DNA of 64,000 nt, taken from positions 1,469,001 to 1,533,000 of the forward strand of contig JAGYJG010000001.1 of the NCBI GenBank assembly GCA_018402155.1, in the 5' to 3' direction. Origin of the DNA: Bacteroidia bacterium. Its GTDB lineage: Bacteria; Bacteroidota; Bacteroidia; NS11-12g; UBA9320. The notes under the pieces are model-generated. The model did not search any database and was not told the DNA's origin. It saw nothing but the letters and a program-made list of their open reading frames with translations. The position numbers and the translations under genes were made by a program. Each line of letters begins with the position of its first letter. The first letter of the stretch is position 1. This document shows positions 16,721 through 25,695 of this stretch, piece by piece.

Positions 16721-17443
16721 TTAAGGTGTTGTATTTTCTACAGAGATAACTAATTGTTCTACACTTTTGTTTTCAATTTTAGCAGAAGATTTTTCTTGAT
16801 CAGCTTGCTGTTGCTCTGTGGTTTTAAAAGGTAACTCAAAACCGCCAAAGCTCATAAAACCGAAAGCCATCAGACCTACTATAATAAAGGTAATACCCAA
16901 GCCTCTTAGTGGTTTTGGAACATCAGCATAGGCCATTTTTTCACGAATAGCTGCCAAAGAAACCACAGCTAGAAACCATCCAATACCAGATCCTAGTCCA
17001 AAAGTTACCGCTTCTGCAAATTGGTAATCTCTAGTAGGCAAAAAGAGTGCTCCTCCCAAAATTGAGCAGTTTACTGCAATAAGAGGCAGAAATATACCTA
17101 AAGAATTGTACAAGGACGGTGAAAATTTTTCAACCACCATTTCTGTAAGCTGCACAAAAGCAGCAACAATGGCAATAAAAACTATGAACTTGAGAACCTC
17201 AAGGTCTACACTTGCAAATTCTGCACTAATCCAGGTCAATGCACCCTCTTTTAGTAAAAAATTGTAAGCTAACCAATTAAGAGGAACGGTGATACCCAGA
17301 ACAAAAATAACCGCCATACCGAGACCGGCGGCAGTTTTATACTTTTTGGATACTGCTAGGTAAGAACACATACCAAGGAAGTAAGCAAAAATCATATTAT
17401 CAATGAATATTGATTTTATGAATATATTTAATAAATTCTCCAT
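16721..17443 (-). CDS. nqrE: Na+-translocating NADH:quinone reductase subunit E
   Basis: 240 residues, six predicted transmembrane helices, with the family motifs [16 protein letters not shown] and [11 protein letters not shown]. Each holds one of the cysteines that share an iron centre with NqrD. The C-terminus carries an extra hydrophilic tail (about 35 residues, [14 protein letters not shown]) not found in the short gamma-proteobacterial proteins. Follows nqrD after 28 nt. Confidence 0.96.
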   Translation of the reverse strand: MENLLNIFIKSIFIDNMIFAYFLGMCSYLAVSKKYKTAAGLGMAVIFVLGITVPLNWLAYNFLLKEGALTWISAEFASVDLEVLKFIVFIAIVAAFVQLTEMVVEKFSPSLYNSLGIFLPLIAVNCSILGGALFLPTRDYQFAEAVTFGLGSGIGWFLAVVSLAAIREKMAYADVPKPLRGLGITFIIVGLMAFGFMSFGGFELPFKTTEQQQADQEKSSAKIENKSVEQLVISVENTTP

Positions 17444-17471
17444 TTCTAACTTTCTTTACAAAATACTTAAA

Positions 17472-18140
17472 TTAATCTTCTACGTATCCGCTTTTGCTTC
17501 GTACTACCCAAATAATCAAACCCAATAGGAGACATGCTCCCGCGGGCGACATCATAACTCCGTTTCCAATGTAGCTATCTGGCATCACTTGATAGCCAAA
17601 CAATTTTCCGCTACCGAATAACTCACGAAAAAAAGCTATAGCTAGGATAATCCAAGCATACCCAAAGGAATTACCTAAACCATCAAGGAAAGCGTCCCAC
17701 GGCTTGTTTCCCAATGCAAATGCTTCTAGACGACCCATCACTATACAATTGGTAATAATAAGACCTATGAACACGGATAATTCTTTCCATATATCATAGC
17801 TATATGCTTTCAGTACCTGATCTACAATAGCTACTAGTGATGCTACAACCACAAGCTGAACAATAATTCTTATCCTATTGGGTATGGTTTTTCTTAACGC
17901 CGAAATAACCACATTGGCCAATACCAAAACAGCTGTTACAGCTATTGCCATTACGAATGTTGGTTTTAGTGCTACAGTCACAGCAAGTGCAGAGCATATC
18001 CCAAGCACTTGAATAGTAATTGGGTTATCTTCATCTAGCGGATTGGTAAGTAATTGTTTTCGTTTTTTACTTAAAAGCGGTTCAGTGGGTTTTGCCACCT
18101 CTACTCCTTGTTTTGTGTTTTCTATTGTCTCTGTACTCAT
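17472..18140 (-). CDS. nqrD: Na+-translocating NADH:quinone reductase subunit D
   Basis: 222 residues with six transmembrane helices. It has a hydrophilic N-terminal extension of about 30 residues, then NPLDEDNPITIQVLGICSALAVT (split across the first helix). The second half-helix motif IGLIITNCIVMGRLEAFA supplies the second iron ligand Cys. It is the mirror-image partner of NqrE. It overlaps nqrC by 1 nt (TAATG). Confidence 0.96.
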   Translation of the reverse strand: MSTETIENTKQGVEVAKPTEPLLSKKRKQLLTNPLDEDNPITIQVLGICSALAVTVALKPTFVMAIAVTAVLVLANVVISALRKTIPNRIRIIVQLVVVASLVAIVDQVLKAYSYDIWKELSVFIGLIITNCIVMGRLEAFALGNKPWDAFLDGLGNSFGYAWIILAIAFFRELFGSGKLFGYQVMPDSYIGNGVMMSPAGACLLLGLIIWVVRSKSGYVED

Positions 18141-18871
18141 TATTTTTGTGCATTAATAAATGATTTATACATGGCTAAATAATCATCTAGCATATTATTC
18201 ACTCCTACTGCGGTTATGGTAGCACCACTAAGGCCGTCTACTTGGTGTGCACCTTCATAGGAATTTCCTTCTCCCTTTTGAAAATGAGGAGGGTCTAACT
18301 CACCAGCTTCGTTAAATATTTTCTTACCAATGAATCTATTTTGCACACCTTGTTCCGTGATGCGAGCGCCCAAACCGGGAGTTTCTCCCTTATGATCAAG
18401 CACCAAACCGCCTATTGTAGCCAAATCAGATTCTACCGCTACATATCCCCAAATAAAATCCCATAAACCTTTCCCGTAAACCGGAAAAACATACGCTATT
18501 ATTTTATTCGCATCATTTATGTCATACACTTGATAAACAGGTAATTCACGAATATCTTTGGGTTTTTTATACTCCTTAAATACGTTTACACTTGCCTCTG
18601 ATATTTCAGATTTTTCTCCATCGGACTTTACCACTACAGTTTTCACTGTTTCATTGTAAAGTGCTGTTATTTCCAAATCAGACATGGAGCTAACTGTCTC
18701 TTCGCCTAAAGCTGCTTTAAGAATGAAATTTTGCTTCTCTAGCAAAACTTCTGCATCTTGTTTCGGCTTTAATGCAAGGGCAACAAGGGCCAGCACAGAG
18801 CCAAACACTAGTGTCATTATAACCGCGTAGGTTATGATGTACTTATTGTCATTTTTATTAAGCTTGGACAC
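18140..18871 (-). CDS. nqrC: Na+-translocating NADH:quinone reductase subunit C
   Basis: 243 residues: a single N-terminal transmembrane helix (12-34) and a periplasmic FMN-binding domain. The flavinylation motif is LSGATIT, with the acceptor Thr at position 218. GETPGLGARI is the usual preceding motif. FMN is attached by ApbE. It overlaps nqrB by 14 nt. Confidence 0.97.
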   Translation of the reverse strand: MSKLNKNDNKYIITYAVIMTLVFGSVLALVALALKPKQDAEVLLEKQNFILKAALGEETVSSMSDLEITALYNETVKTVVVKSDGEKSEISEASVNVFKEYKKPKDIRELPVYQVYDINDANKIIAYVFPVYGKGLWDFIWGYVAVESDLATIGGLVLDHKGETPGLGARITEQGVQNRFIGKKIFNEAGELDPPHFQKGEGNSYEGAHQVDGLSGATITAVGVNNMLDDYLAMYKSFINAQK

Positions 18872-20042
18872 GTTTTAATCTTGTTTTAATGTTAGACTGA
18901 ACTACATAGTAGTCTATAAGTGGGGCAAATACATTCATAAGTAGTACAGCCATCATAATACCTTCTGGATAACCAGGATTAAACACACGTATTAGTACAG
19001 TGATTACACCTATGAGAAATCCGTAGACCCATTTTCCTTTTTCTGTTTGTGCGGCAGACACAGGGTCTGTAGCCATAAATACTGCACCAAAAGCAAATCC
19101 TCCAATAATGAGGTGATAAAAAGCTGGAATATCCATCCAAGCACCCGAAGACCCAGAGATATTAAAAATCCATCCCATAAATAGTCCTCCTAAGAAAGTA
19201 CTTGCCATTATTTTCCAACTACCTACACCTGAGGCTACTAGGATAACAGCTCCTATGAGTATAGCAACTACAGATGTTTCACCAATACTACCTTGTATAT
19301 TTCCCCAAAAAGCTGGCATTATACTACCCCCAGCCAGCAGCTCATTACTCCACCCCGTGCCAGAAGAAGTAGCAGAAGCTAGATTTCCAAGTGCTGTAGC
19401 ACCAGAATATCCTTCTACTGTAGTCGCACCATCAGGTAAAGCAGCCCAAACCGTATCGCCGCTCATACTACTAGGATAACCTATATAAAGAAACATACGA
19501 GCAGTAAGTGCTGGGTTGAGTAGATTCATACCTGTACCTCCAAAAACTTCTTTACCAATAACCACGGCAAAAGCAGTAGCCAATCCTACCATCCAAAGAG
19601 GAACATCAGGCGGCATACAGAGTGGAATAAGCAGTCCGGTAACAAGAAATCCTTCGTTTACAGGGTGCCCTCTAAACTGTGCAAAACCCATTTCGATACC
19701 CAGGCCGACAGCATATGATACTATGATAATGGGTAAGGTTTGCAATAATCCAACCCAAAAATTATCTAGTAAATTACCATTTGCACCAGTAAGTGCTAAG
19801 CTTTGCTGATGACCCACATTCCACATACCAAATAGAAGAGCAGGAATCATAGCTATCACCACAATAAACATGGTGCGTTTCAGATCTATGCCATCGCGAA
19901 TGTGCGATCCACTTTTTGTAGTATGGTTGGGAACAAACAAAAATGTTTCAAATGCATCAAATGTAGAATGCAAAAAACTCAACTTGCCTCCTTCAGAGAA
20001 GGTGGGCTTCAACTTGTCAACTTGATCTCTTAAAAACTTCAT
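18858..20042 (-). CDS. nqrB: Na+-translocating NADH:quinone reductase subunit B
   Basis: 394 residues with about ten transmembrane helices. It carries riboflavin and a covalent FMN on Thr 216 (GYSGATALG), a GKEVFGGTGMNLLNPALTAR-type loop and the FMATDPVSAAQT motif. NqrB forms the main sodium path. It starts 1 nt after the nqrA stop. Confidence 0.97.
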   Translation of the reverse strand: MKFLRDQVDKLKPTFSEGGKLSFLHSTFDAFETFLFVPNHTTKSGSHIRDGIDLKRTMFIVVIAMIPALLFGMWNVGHQQSLALTGANGNLLDNFWVGLLQTLPIIIVSYAVGLGIEMGFAQFRGHPVNEGFLVTGLLIPLCMPPDVPLWMVGLATAFAVVIGKEVFGGTGMNLLNPALTARMFLYIGYPSSMSGDTVWAALPDGATTVEGYSGATALGNLASATSSGTGWSNELLAGGSIMPAFWGNIQGSIGETSVVAILIGAVILVASGVGSWKIMASTFLGGLFMGWIFNISGSSGAWMDIPAFYHLIIGGFAFGAVFMATDPVSAAQTEKGKWVYGFLIGVITVLIRVFNPGYPEGIMMAVLLMNVFAPLIDYYVVQSNIKTRLKRVQA

Positions 20043-20043
20043 A

Positions 20044-21390
20044 TTAACTTTCTTCTACCATTAATTCTAACCCTTGTGATAAAACCTTTTGTACTTCAAT
20101 TTTTGAGGTACATACAAATTCGCAAAGGGCCATATCCTCTTCCAAGACCTCAAAAATACCAAGGCTCTCCATTAGCTCTAAATCTTTAGCCATAACTGCT
20201 TTGATAAGCTGTTGAGGCATAATATCCATCGGCATTACCTTTTCATATTGCCCAGTAACCACGTATGCTCTCGGCTCACCATGTGGATTTGTATTTACCT
20301 TAAATGTCTTTTTCAAAAATTTCGAAATAGGCAGTGATGAACTAAGAGTAGGGCGAGGATAAGTTGGGAATAGCCATCCTAACATTTCATACTGATCACC
20401 TTCCGGAATTACAGAAAGCTGATTATCTCTAAAACCTAGGTACCCGTCTTTTTCGATTTGCTTACCTGTAAGCACATTGCCACTTATGACGCGTACATTA
20501 TCTTGTTTCAGATTATTTTCCAATAATGTATTGACACAAGCCCCTATACGTGCAGTATAGTATGCAGGTTTCTGGATTTCAGAGCCTGCTACCACAATGG
20601 TTTGTTCTAAGTTGAGGTTGCCGGTCGCAAAAAACTTACCTAAGAATGCTACGTGTTGTGGTTTAATAGTCCATACTATATCTCCTTTGTTTATGGGGTC
20701 TATTTTATTTATCTGAACACCTACAAGGCCACTAGGATGCGGGCCATCAAAAGTATTTATTTCTACACCACTTACTTTGGAGTATACTTCGTTCCCTTTT
20801 TTGTTGTGTATATTGAGATGTACTTTGCCATCTGTGAGCATATTAAGCACCTCGAAACCTACTTTCAGATACTCTTCTTCTCCTTTTAAGGTAACATTCA
20901 AGTCTGCGCTCAATGGTGAAGAATCAAAGCCTGAGACGTGAATAGCTTTTGGTGAAATCGTAGTATCGGCTAATGTACCAAAGGGACGCTGCACTATGAA
21001 GGGCCACAGACCTGCGTCAAGCATCAATGATTTTATTTCTTCACGTGATTTAGACGTGTAATTAGCTGTTTCAAAGGATGCATATTGGATTTCAGAATCT
21101 GCCAATATTTTGACTTCTAAAACTGCTCGTCTGTCTCCGCGCACTATCTCAGCTACCTCTCCACTTACTGGAGATGTAAACTGAATTCTATCATTGCCTT
21201 TGTCTACAAAAAGAACATCTCCTGCTTTCACCTCATCACCCTGCTTTACTTGCAGTTTTGGCACCAAACCTTTGAAATCAGTTGGTTTTATGGCATATGT
21301 GGCAGGAGCATCAACGCTCAGTACATCTGTGTGAGGCTCACCCTCTAACGCGATGTCCATTCCACGTTTGATTTTTACATTAATACCCAT
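20044..21390 (-). CDS. nqrA: Na+-translocating NADH:quinone reductase subunit A
   Basis: 448 residues, soluble and membrane-associated, with no transmembrane helix. The N-terminal barrel-sandwich shows KLQVKQGDEVKAGDVLFVDK. FDGPHPSGLVGVQINKIDP and the late SKFLKKTFKVNTNPHGEPRA are family patterns. First gene of nqrABCDEF; the -7 box is 21 nt upstream. Confidence 0.97.
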   Translation of the reverse strand: MGINVKIKRGMDIALEGEPHTDVLSVDAPATYAIKPTDFKGLVPKLQVKQGDEVKAGDVLFVDKGNDRIQFTSPVSGEVAEIVRGDRRAVLEVKILADSEIQYASFETANYTSKSREEIKSLMLDAGLWPFIVQRPFGTLADTTISPKAIHVSGFDSSPLSADLNVTLKGEEEYLKVGFEVLNMLTDGKVHLNIHNKKGNEVYSKVSGVEINTFDGPHPSGLVGVQINKIDPINKGDIVWTIKPQHVAFLGKFFATGNLNLEQTIVVAGSEIQKPAYYTARIGACVNTLLENNLKQDNVRVISGNVLTGKQIEKDGYLGFRDNQLSVIPEGDQYEMLGWLFPTYPRPTLSSSLPISKFLKKTFKVNTNPHGEPRAYVVTGQYEKVMPMDIMPQQLIKAVMAKDLELMESLGIFEVLEEDMALCEFVCTSKIEVQKVLSQGLELMVEES

Positions 21391-21411
21391 AAATGCTTAT
21401 ATAATTTGGCG

Positions 21412-21419
21412 CAAATGTA
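21412..21419 (-). promoter_or_regulatory. -7 box before the nqr operon
   Basis: Minus-strand TACATTTG, a full TAnnTTTG match, 21 nt before the nqrA ATG. Confidence 0.6.
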
Positions 21420-21546
21420 TGAATTTGACTAAACAATAAACAGCCTTTTGGTAACTTTTGCAAACCTTTAAAAAAATCACCTGAATTTGGCCTGAAACTA
21501 CAGTAAAACAAGGGATTATAACCCTATTTTAAACAAATCCAAATAA

Positions 21547-22716
21547 CTAAATTGACACTATTTTATTTTTTTTGTTTTTCACGCCTCTAAAAAGATAAAT
21601 CAAAGCACTACCATTGATCAGTGCCACAGCAAAAAAAACTTCAGTAAAATTACTAAACAAATTGTCGTAAATAAAGGCAGAGACTATAGCTCCTATTGTA
21701 ATCCCAGCCTCTAACGCTATAAATAAGGTAGCCATAGCTCTGCCAGCTCGTTCACCGTTAGCAACATCCACTGCCCAAGCAAATAAGGCAGGAGAATTAA
21801 TACCCGAGGCTAAACCGCAAAAAACAGCTGCGACGTAAAAAAATTCCACCTGTCTAAACATCAGTAAAATTGCTGCTACAACCCAAAAGCTAGTACCAAT
21901 TTTACAGCTGTAAATACGTCCACGGATATCTGACAGCTTGCTCGTAAATAAACGTGTAAAAATCGTAGAAACGGTCATAATTGAAATAAATAATCCTTTA
22001 TTTTGGATGCCTAAACCTACAGAATAATCGGGAATGAGTGTTATAATAGTACCAAACATCGTAACGGTGAGGAGCATCAACACTGCTGGCTCTTTGGCTC
22101 TATTATCCCAAACATCGGCCAATTTTAATTTAAAATGGGTAAGTTTAAGGCTCTCTGGTTTGGGCAAACTTTCTTTCATAGTGAAAATAAAGAACACCGA
22201 AAGAAAGGCCAATATACCCGAAAGGTAAAACATATTGGTTAGACCCAAATAACGAACTATAATACTACTACTAGCGTAGCCGCTCATCATTCCTATATTA
22301 TTCATAATTCCTATAAGGCCCATAGCTTCTCCACGTCTACTTGCAGGAATTATATCAGCTAAATAAGCTACTGTACCTGTTGGCATAAAACCCGTACTCA
22401 ACCCGTGAAAAAAACGTATAATAAGAAAGCCCGATACAAATACAAACAAAGGATAAAGTAATGACATGGCAATACAAATTGCACCCCCAAAAATCATAAT
22501 AGGTTTTCGGCCTATGCTGTCGGCTAGTTTACCACTTATTGGCCTAGACAAACCTGCGGCAATGGTAAACAAACCTATGGTCCATCCTTTGTATTTGGCC
22601 CCGCCTAAATGAGTGATGTAATCTGGCAACTCGGGTATGAGTATAGTAAAACTAAAAAAAAACAGTAAAGTACTGAGGCACAAGAGCCAAAACTGGAGGG
22701 GATACGACCTAAACAT
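21547..22716 (-). CDS. Major facilitator superfamily transporter
   Basis: 389 residues, twelve predicted transmembrane helices. Motif A is GKLADSIGRKPIMIFG between helices 2 and 3, with a second copy (TSKLSDIRGRIYSC) between helices 8 and 9. RFFHGLSTGFMPTGTVAYLAD is the typical helix 4-5 stretch. It belongs near the drug-efflux (DHA1) antiporters by pattern, but the substrate cannot be read from sequence. It stands alone in the inner membrane, 50 nt after a terminator hairpin. Confidence 0.85.
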   Translation of the reverse strand: MFRSYPLQFWLLCLSTLLFFFSFTILIPELPDYITHLGGAKYKGWTIGLFTIAAGLSRPISGKLADSIGRKPIMIFGGAICIAMSLLYPLFVFVSGFLIIRFFHGLSTGFMPTGTVAYLADIIPASRRGEAMGLIGIMNNIGMMSGYASSSIIVRYLGLTNMFYLSGILAFLSVFFIFTMKESLPKPESLKLTHFKLKLADVWDNRAKEPAVLMLLTVTMFGTIITLIPDYSVGLGIQNKGLFISIMTVSTIFTRLFTSKLSDIRGRIYSCKIGTSFWVVAAILLMFRQVEFFYVAAVFCGLASGINSPALFAWAVDVANGERAGRAMATLFIALEAGITIGAIVSAFIYDNLFSNFTEVFFAVALINGSALIYLFRGVKNKKNKIVSI

Positions 22717-22730
22717 TTACTATTTTATAA

Positions 22731-22763
22731 CAAAAAAGGGCTGCTTTTAGCAACCCTTTTTTT
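22731..22763 (-). terminator. Rho-independent terminator after the Lys-rich protein gene
   Basis: Arms AAAAAGGG.TGC / GCA.CCCTTTTT around a short loop with A- and T-runs on both sides. It may act in both directions, but the gene that needs it ends at 22766 on the minus strand. Confidence 0.75.
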
Positions 22764-22765
22764 AC

Positions 22766-23044
22766 TTATTTCGTTCGTGCTTTCAAAAACTCAATGAGCT
22801 CTGGTACTTTTTCGTAAGATTTACCATTCCAATAGCCTAGTAGTTCTACTTTTTGAGGAGACCTTGCAATTAACTGTTTAATCTCAGGTATGGTATCTTT
22901 ACTAATAAGCACATTAGTGGTTTGATAGTTCATAGAGTTATTCACCTTCACATTTACATAATATGCGGGCCTTTTGGTTACTGGTTTCGTAGGCGGCCTA
23001 CCCATTTTTTTCTTGTCTTCTTTTTTATCTTTTTTCTTTGCCAT
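22766..23044 (-). CDS. Lysine-rich hypothetical protein
   Basis: 92 residues; no family recognised. The first 30 residues are highly basic (MAKKKDKKEDKKKMGRPPTKP), and the GRPPTKP part resembles an AT-hook or ribosome/nucleic-acid binding tail. The rest is a compact alpha/beta domain (VNVKVNNSMNYQTTNVLISKD, then a helix and a GYWNGKSYEKV turn). It stands alone with its own promoter and terminator. A TTG at 23083 could extend it, but it lies upstream of the -7 box, so ATG 23044 is used. Confidence 0.65.
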   Translation of the reverse strand: MAKKKDKKEDKKKMGRPPTKPVTKRPAYYVNVKVNNSMNYQTTNVLISKDTIPEIKQLIARSPQKVELLGYWNGKSYEKVPELIEFLKARTK

Positions 23045-23071
23045 TTTATTCCTCTCGTAGTGAAAACGCTG

Positions 23072-23100
23072 CAAACATATCAAAGTTTGTCTATATACAA
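23072..23100 (-). promoter_or_regulatory. Promoter of the Lys-rich protein gene
   Basis: Minus-strand -7 box TATGTTTG (23072-23079) with TTG at 23098-23100, 18 nt apart, fits the Bacteroidota consensus (TTG -33, TAnnTTTG -7). It lies 27 nt before ATG 23044. Confidence 0.6.
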
Positions 23101-23398
23101 ATTTTTATTGGATTTAATGTAGTGCCATTTGTCTGAATTTTTTTTTTAATCAAGTGGCGTATAAACATTTACAGTTTGTAAGATAGCTAATTTTAATAGT
23201 ATGCTCACGCTTCAATCTAAATTCACATTGCATACTTATTGCAGTTACTATTTGTCTGCTCTTACTTTTGAAGTCAGGCAACTTTATATTTTTAAAGGCC
23301 TCAAAAAACAGTGGTACTAGACAGAGATCTACTACTGATTCTTCTTTTTATTTTCAGCAAATGGCTACTATTATATAGTTTGACTTTAGCCAAACTGT
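23101..23398. other. Intergenic region without a clear gene
   Basis: Between divergent-promoter DNA and the end of the DUF2797 gene. A plus-strand frame of 39 codons (ATG 23200) has no recognisable pattern, promoter or neighbour support. Confidence 0.5.
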
Positions 23399-24214
23399 TT
23401 AAACATGAAATTTGACCCGCGCACCTGAATGACTTCTTATATTCATAACACCATTTTCAAAGATAAGATACTGCCCTTTTATGCCAACTAGTTTATCTTC
23501 TAGTATCTTTACCTTATCTAGTTTTATACTATTCACTTTGTTGGGGGATACCAATATAGGATAGTTTATTTGTGTAATGTCGGCACTTGCACTGACGTAT
23601 GATAGATACTCTTCCGGCAATAAATCTACCATCTCATTACGCACTTGTGTGATGGTTCGCTGGTCTTCTACTATACCCTTGAGCATCCTCTGCCATGCTG
23701 TTTTATCACTTATATGTGATTTTAGACTTACCTCTATGAGCCCTGCGAGCTGCCTGTAAGGTACCTCAGCAAGCACAGTAGCTTGTGTAGCCCCTTGATC
23801 TATCCAGCGGCAGGGCATATTACTAAGTCGTGTTACACCTACTTTATAGTTGCTTGTCAGCGAGATGTAAACCACGTGTGGCTGAAGATGATGTTTCACT
23901 TCCCACTCGTAGTCGCGCAGGGCTATGCCATTATGTATTTCACTGAGTTCTGGCCGCATAATACTAGGGCTAGCCAAAGGACTCTCCATGAACTCTCTAT
24001 ACGTCAGTCCTTCTCCAAAAGTCTTATTTATTTTTTCGCCTGAAACTATCGAATTGTAGTATCCTTCATATTCTAGCCTGAGCACCTTTCCTATGAGTTC
24101 ATTCATATTTAGCGGTGGAAGAGGACTTAATACGTCAAAAAGGCACAAACTGTATTGTGGTATATTACCTACCAATTTAGTATTCATTTTTCGAAGATTA
24201 CCTGTTATCTGCAT
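23399..24214 (-). CDS. DUF2797 family protein
   Basis: 271 residues with no signal peptide. The family opening is ITGNLRKMNTKL; the central YISLTSNYKVGVTRLSNMPCRWIDQGA is its hallmark and resembles a GIY-YIG-like strand order. QLAGLIEVSLKSHISDKTAW follows. Function is not established for the family. A second ATG at 24187 would remove the family's usual opening, so the longer form is kept. The -7 element TTGCTTTG is 5 nt before the start (7 of 8 positions). Confidence 0.8.
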   Translation of the reverse strand: MQITGNLRKMNTKLVGNIPQYSLCLFDVLSPLPPLNMNELIGKVLRLEYEGYYNSIVSGEKINKTFGEGLTYREFMESPLASPSIMRPELSEIHNGIALRDYEWEVKHHLQPHVVYISLTSNYKVGVTRLSNMPCRWIDQGATQATVLAEVPYRQLAGLIEVSLKSHISDKTAWQRMLKGIVEDQRTITQVRNEMVDLLPEEYLSYVSASADITQINYPILVSPNKVNSIKLDKVKILEDKLVGIKGQYLIFENGVMNIRSHSGARVKFHV

Positions 24215-24228
24215 CGCGACAAAGCAAA

Positions 24229-24252
24229 CACCAAATCACCAAATCACCAAAT
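24229..24252. repeat. Short tandem repeat, three copies of CACCAAAT
   Basis: Three exact 8-bp units in the 5' region of the DUF2797 gene. Probably slippage; it could sit in or near its promoter. Confidence 0.8.
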
Positions 24253-24448
24253 TCACTTAAACACTAGTTTTTTCAAGACAACTTATTTAGTTAAAGGGTA
24301 ACTAAAGTCACCTTCAACAAAAAATAGCACGCATACTTTTGAAGCGTGATTGGCAGTATAATCGTTGAAGAGAAAATTCTTGGATTTTAAATAGCGTAAA
24401 CAATGGTAATTTTATACCAGTTTTAGCCTCCTTACTTGTAAAATATAA

Positions 24449-24748
24449 ATGATACACGAAAAACTAGGAATAAACAATGTGAAATGTGATGGATGCACTC
24501 ACAGCATTACCAAACAACTTTATCAAATATCTGGAGTTCGGAAAGCGCAGTTAAATGCAGAAAATGCAACTTTAGAGATAGACTATGAATGTGTTACAAC
24601 AAGAAAGGAAGTAATAACCAAACTCAACGCTATGGGGTATCCACTAGCTACTGAAGAAAACGGCTTTGTGATGCAAGCCAAGAGCTATGCCAATTGTATA
24701 ATTGGGAAATCATCGGTATATTTAGAATCCACCAAGTCAAAGCTATGA
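24449..24748 (+). CDS. Heavy-metal-associated (HMA) domain protein
   Basis: 99 residues. The ferredoxin-like HMA fold fits residues 4-70, with the metal-binding pair in VKCDGCTHSI (CxxC), a strand DYECVTTRKEVITKLNAMGYP and a typical Gly-Tyr-Pro turn. Such proteins act as copper or zinc chaperones or as regulators. The last 30 residues hold one more Cys and have no recognised pattern. A rhodanese gene follows 65 nt later on the same strand; shared transcription is possible but not shown. Confidence 0.75.
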   Translation: MIHEKLGINNVKCDGCTHSITKQLYQISGVRKAQLNAENATLEIDYECVTTRKEVITKLNAMGYPLATEENGFVMQAKSYANCIIGKSSVYLESTKSKL

Positions 24749-24813
24749 GCAAAAATTTAAAAACTAGACAATATTAATTAATACAGTACAAAGCATATTA
24801 AAAACAAATATAA

Positions 24814-25095
24814 ATGACAATACAAGAATTATTACAAAACGGAGCACAAGTAGTAGATGTACGTACACCAGAGGAATTTATGGGAGGAAACGTACCAGGT
24901 TCTATCAACATACCACTAAATGAGGTGCAAGAGCGCGTGGCAGAAATTAAAGCCCTAAATGGGCCTCTAATTTTATGCTGTTTAAGTGGTGGAAGAAGTG
25001 GCCAAGCCACAGGTTTCTTGCAAGCGCAAGGGGTAAATTGCTACAACGGTGGAGGCTGGATGGATGTAAACTTTGCGGTAAACCAAGTATCATAA
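24814..25095 (+). CDS. Rhodanese-like domain protein (sulfurtransferase)
   Basis: 93 residues, a single rhodanese domain. It starts with VVDVRTPEEFMGGNVPGSINIPL, given here in parts: DVRTPEEF and PGSINIPL. The active-site loop is CCLSGGRSGQA with the catalytic Cys. It then has the GG-W turn near the end. Likely moves sulfane sulphur in the cytoplasm; the acceptor is unknown. A terminator follows. Confidence 0.88.
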   Translation: MTIQELLQNGAQVVDVRTPEEFMGGNVPGSINIPLNEVQERVAEIKALNGPLILCCLSGGRSGQATGFLQAQGVNCYNGGGWMDVNFAVNQVS

Positions 25096-25127
25096 TACAG
25101 TAAGCGCAATAACAAACGAGAAAATAG

Positions 25128-25162
25128 AAACTCTACCATGCTAGTCTCGTAGAGTTTTTTTT
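25128..25162 (+). terminator. Rho-independent terminator after rhodanese gene
   Basis: Stem AAACTCTAC / GTAGAGTTT (9 bp) with a 12-nt loop, followed by a T-run. Confidence 0.85.
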
Positions 25163-25177
25163 ATTCGTAAGATCAGT

Positions 25178-25684
25178 TTATTGTCTCACTTGGCGCAGCC
25201 CTTTGGTAGCTCCGGTTAACAATAATGACAAAGCTAATAAACCGCTGCCCACTGTAAATAACTCATTACAATATTCTAGCTTTGCTATTTTCATAATGCC
25301 ACTAATTAGATAAATAGATAAGGCGGTAAGGTTTAACTTTTTCAAAAAGTGAATCTCATTGGTATCTAAAAAATCTTTGACCAGTAAATGGAATCCGGTG
25401 TATCCCGCCAAAAAAACATAGACTACTAGGCCCATATACGAAAAGTTAGCTCCTATTTTAAAGATAGCCACCAAGACCACAACAGAGAGTGCAGTAAGTG
25501 GATAAATTATGCGAGTATCTCGTTCTATGATCATTAGCGAGTAAAGTAAATAAGCTCCAACGTGAAGCCAAAGTACACCAACTGCAACATTTTGAAAGCC
25601 AGGCCACCGCATGGTACTAAATAGGTAAATGAGTACAATACAGGCTAAGCTACCATAAATAAGTGTGGTTAAAAATTTTTTCAT
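25178..25684 (-). CDS. Multi-pass membrane protein of unknown function
   Basis: 168 residues with five or six predicted transmembrane helices (roughly 5-24, 31-52, 59-78, 83-101, 116-134, 142-160) and few polar loops. No family recognised. It starts 11 nt downstream of the gpsA stop, so it is the second gene of a gpsA operon. Not obviously related to GldL despite the small size. Confidence 0.6.
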   Translation of the reverse strand: MKKFLTTLIYGSLACIVLIYLFSTMRWPGFQNVAVGVLWLHVGAYLLYSLMIIERDTRIIYPLTALSVVVLVAIFKIGANFSYMGLVVYVFLAGYTGFHLLVKDFLDTNEIHFLKKLNLTALSIYLISGIMKIAKLEYCNELFTVGSGLLALSLLLTGATKGLRQVRQ

Positions 25685-25695
25685 CCCATTATTAA

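Noticed and set aside
21505-21535. Weak AGGG/CCCT hairpin after the MFS gene
   Set aside because: Only 4 bp of stem and a poor T-run; not called as a terminator.
23200-23319. 39-codon frame on the plus strand
   Set aside because: No promoter, no family pattern and no neighbour support.
24215-24448. Riboswitch or small RNA upstream of the HMA gene
   Set aside because: Only a short 8-bp tandem repeat is seen; no stable fold recognised.
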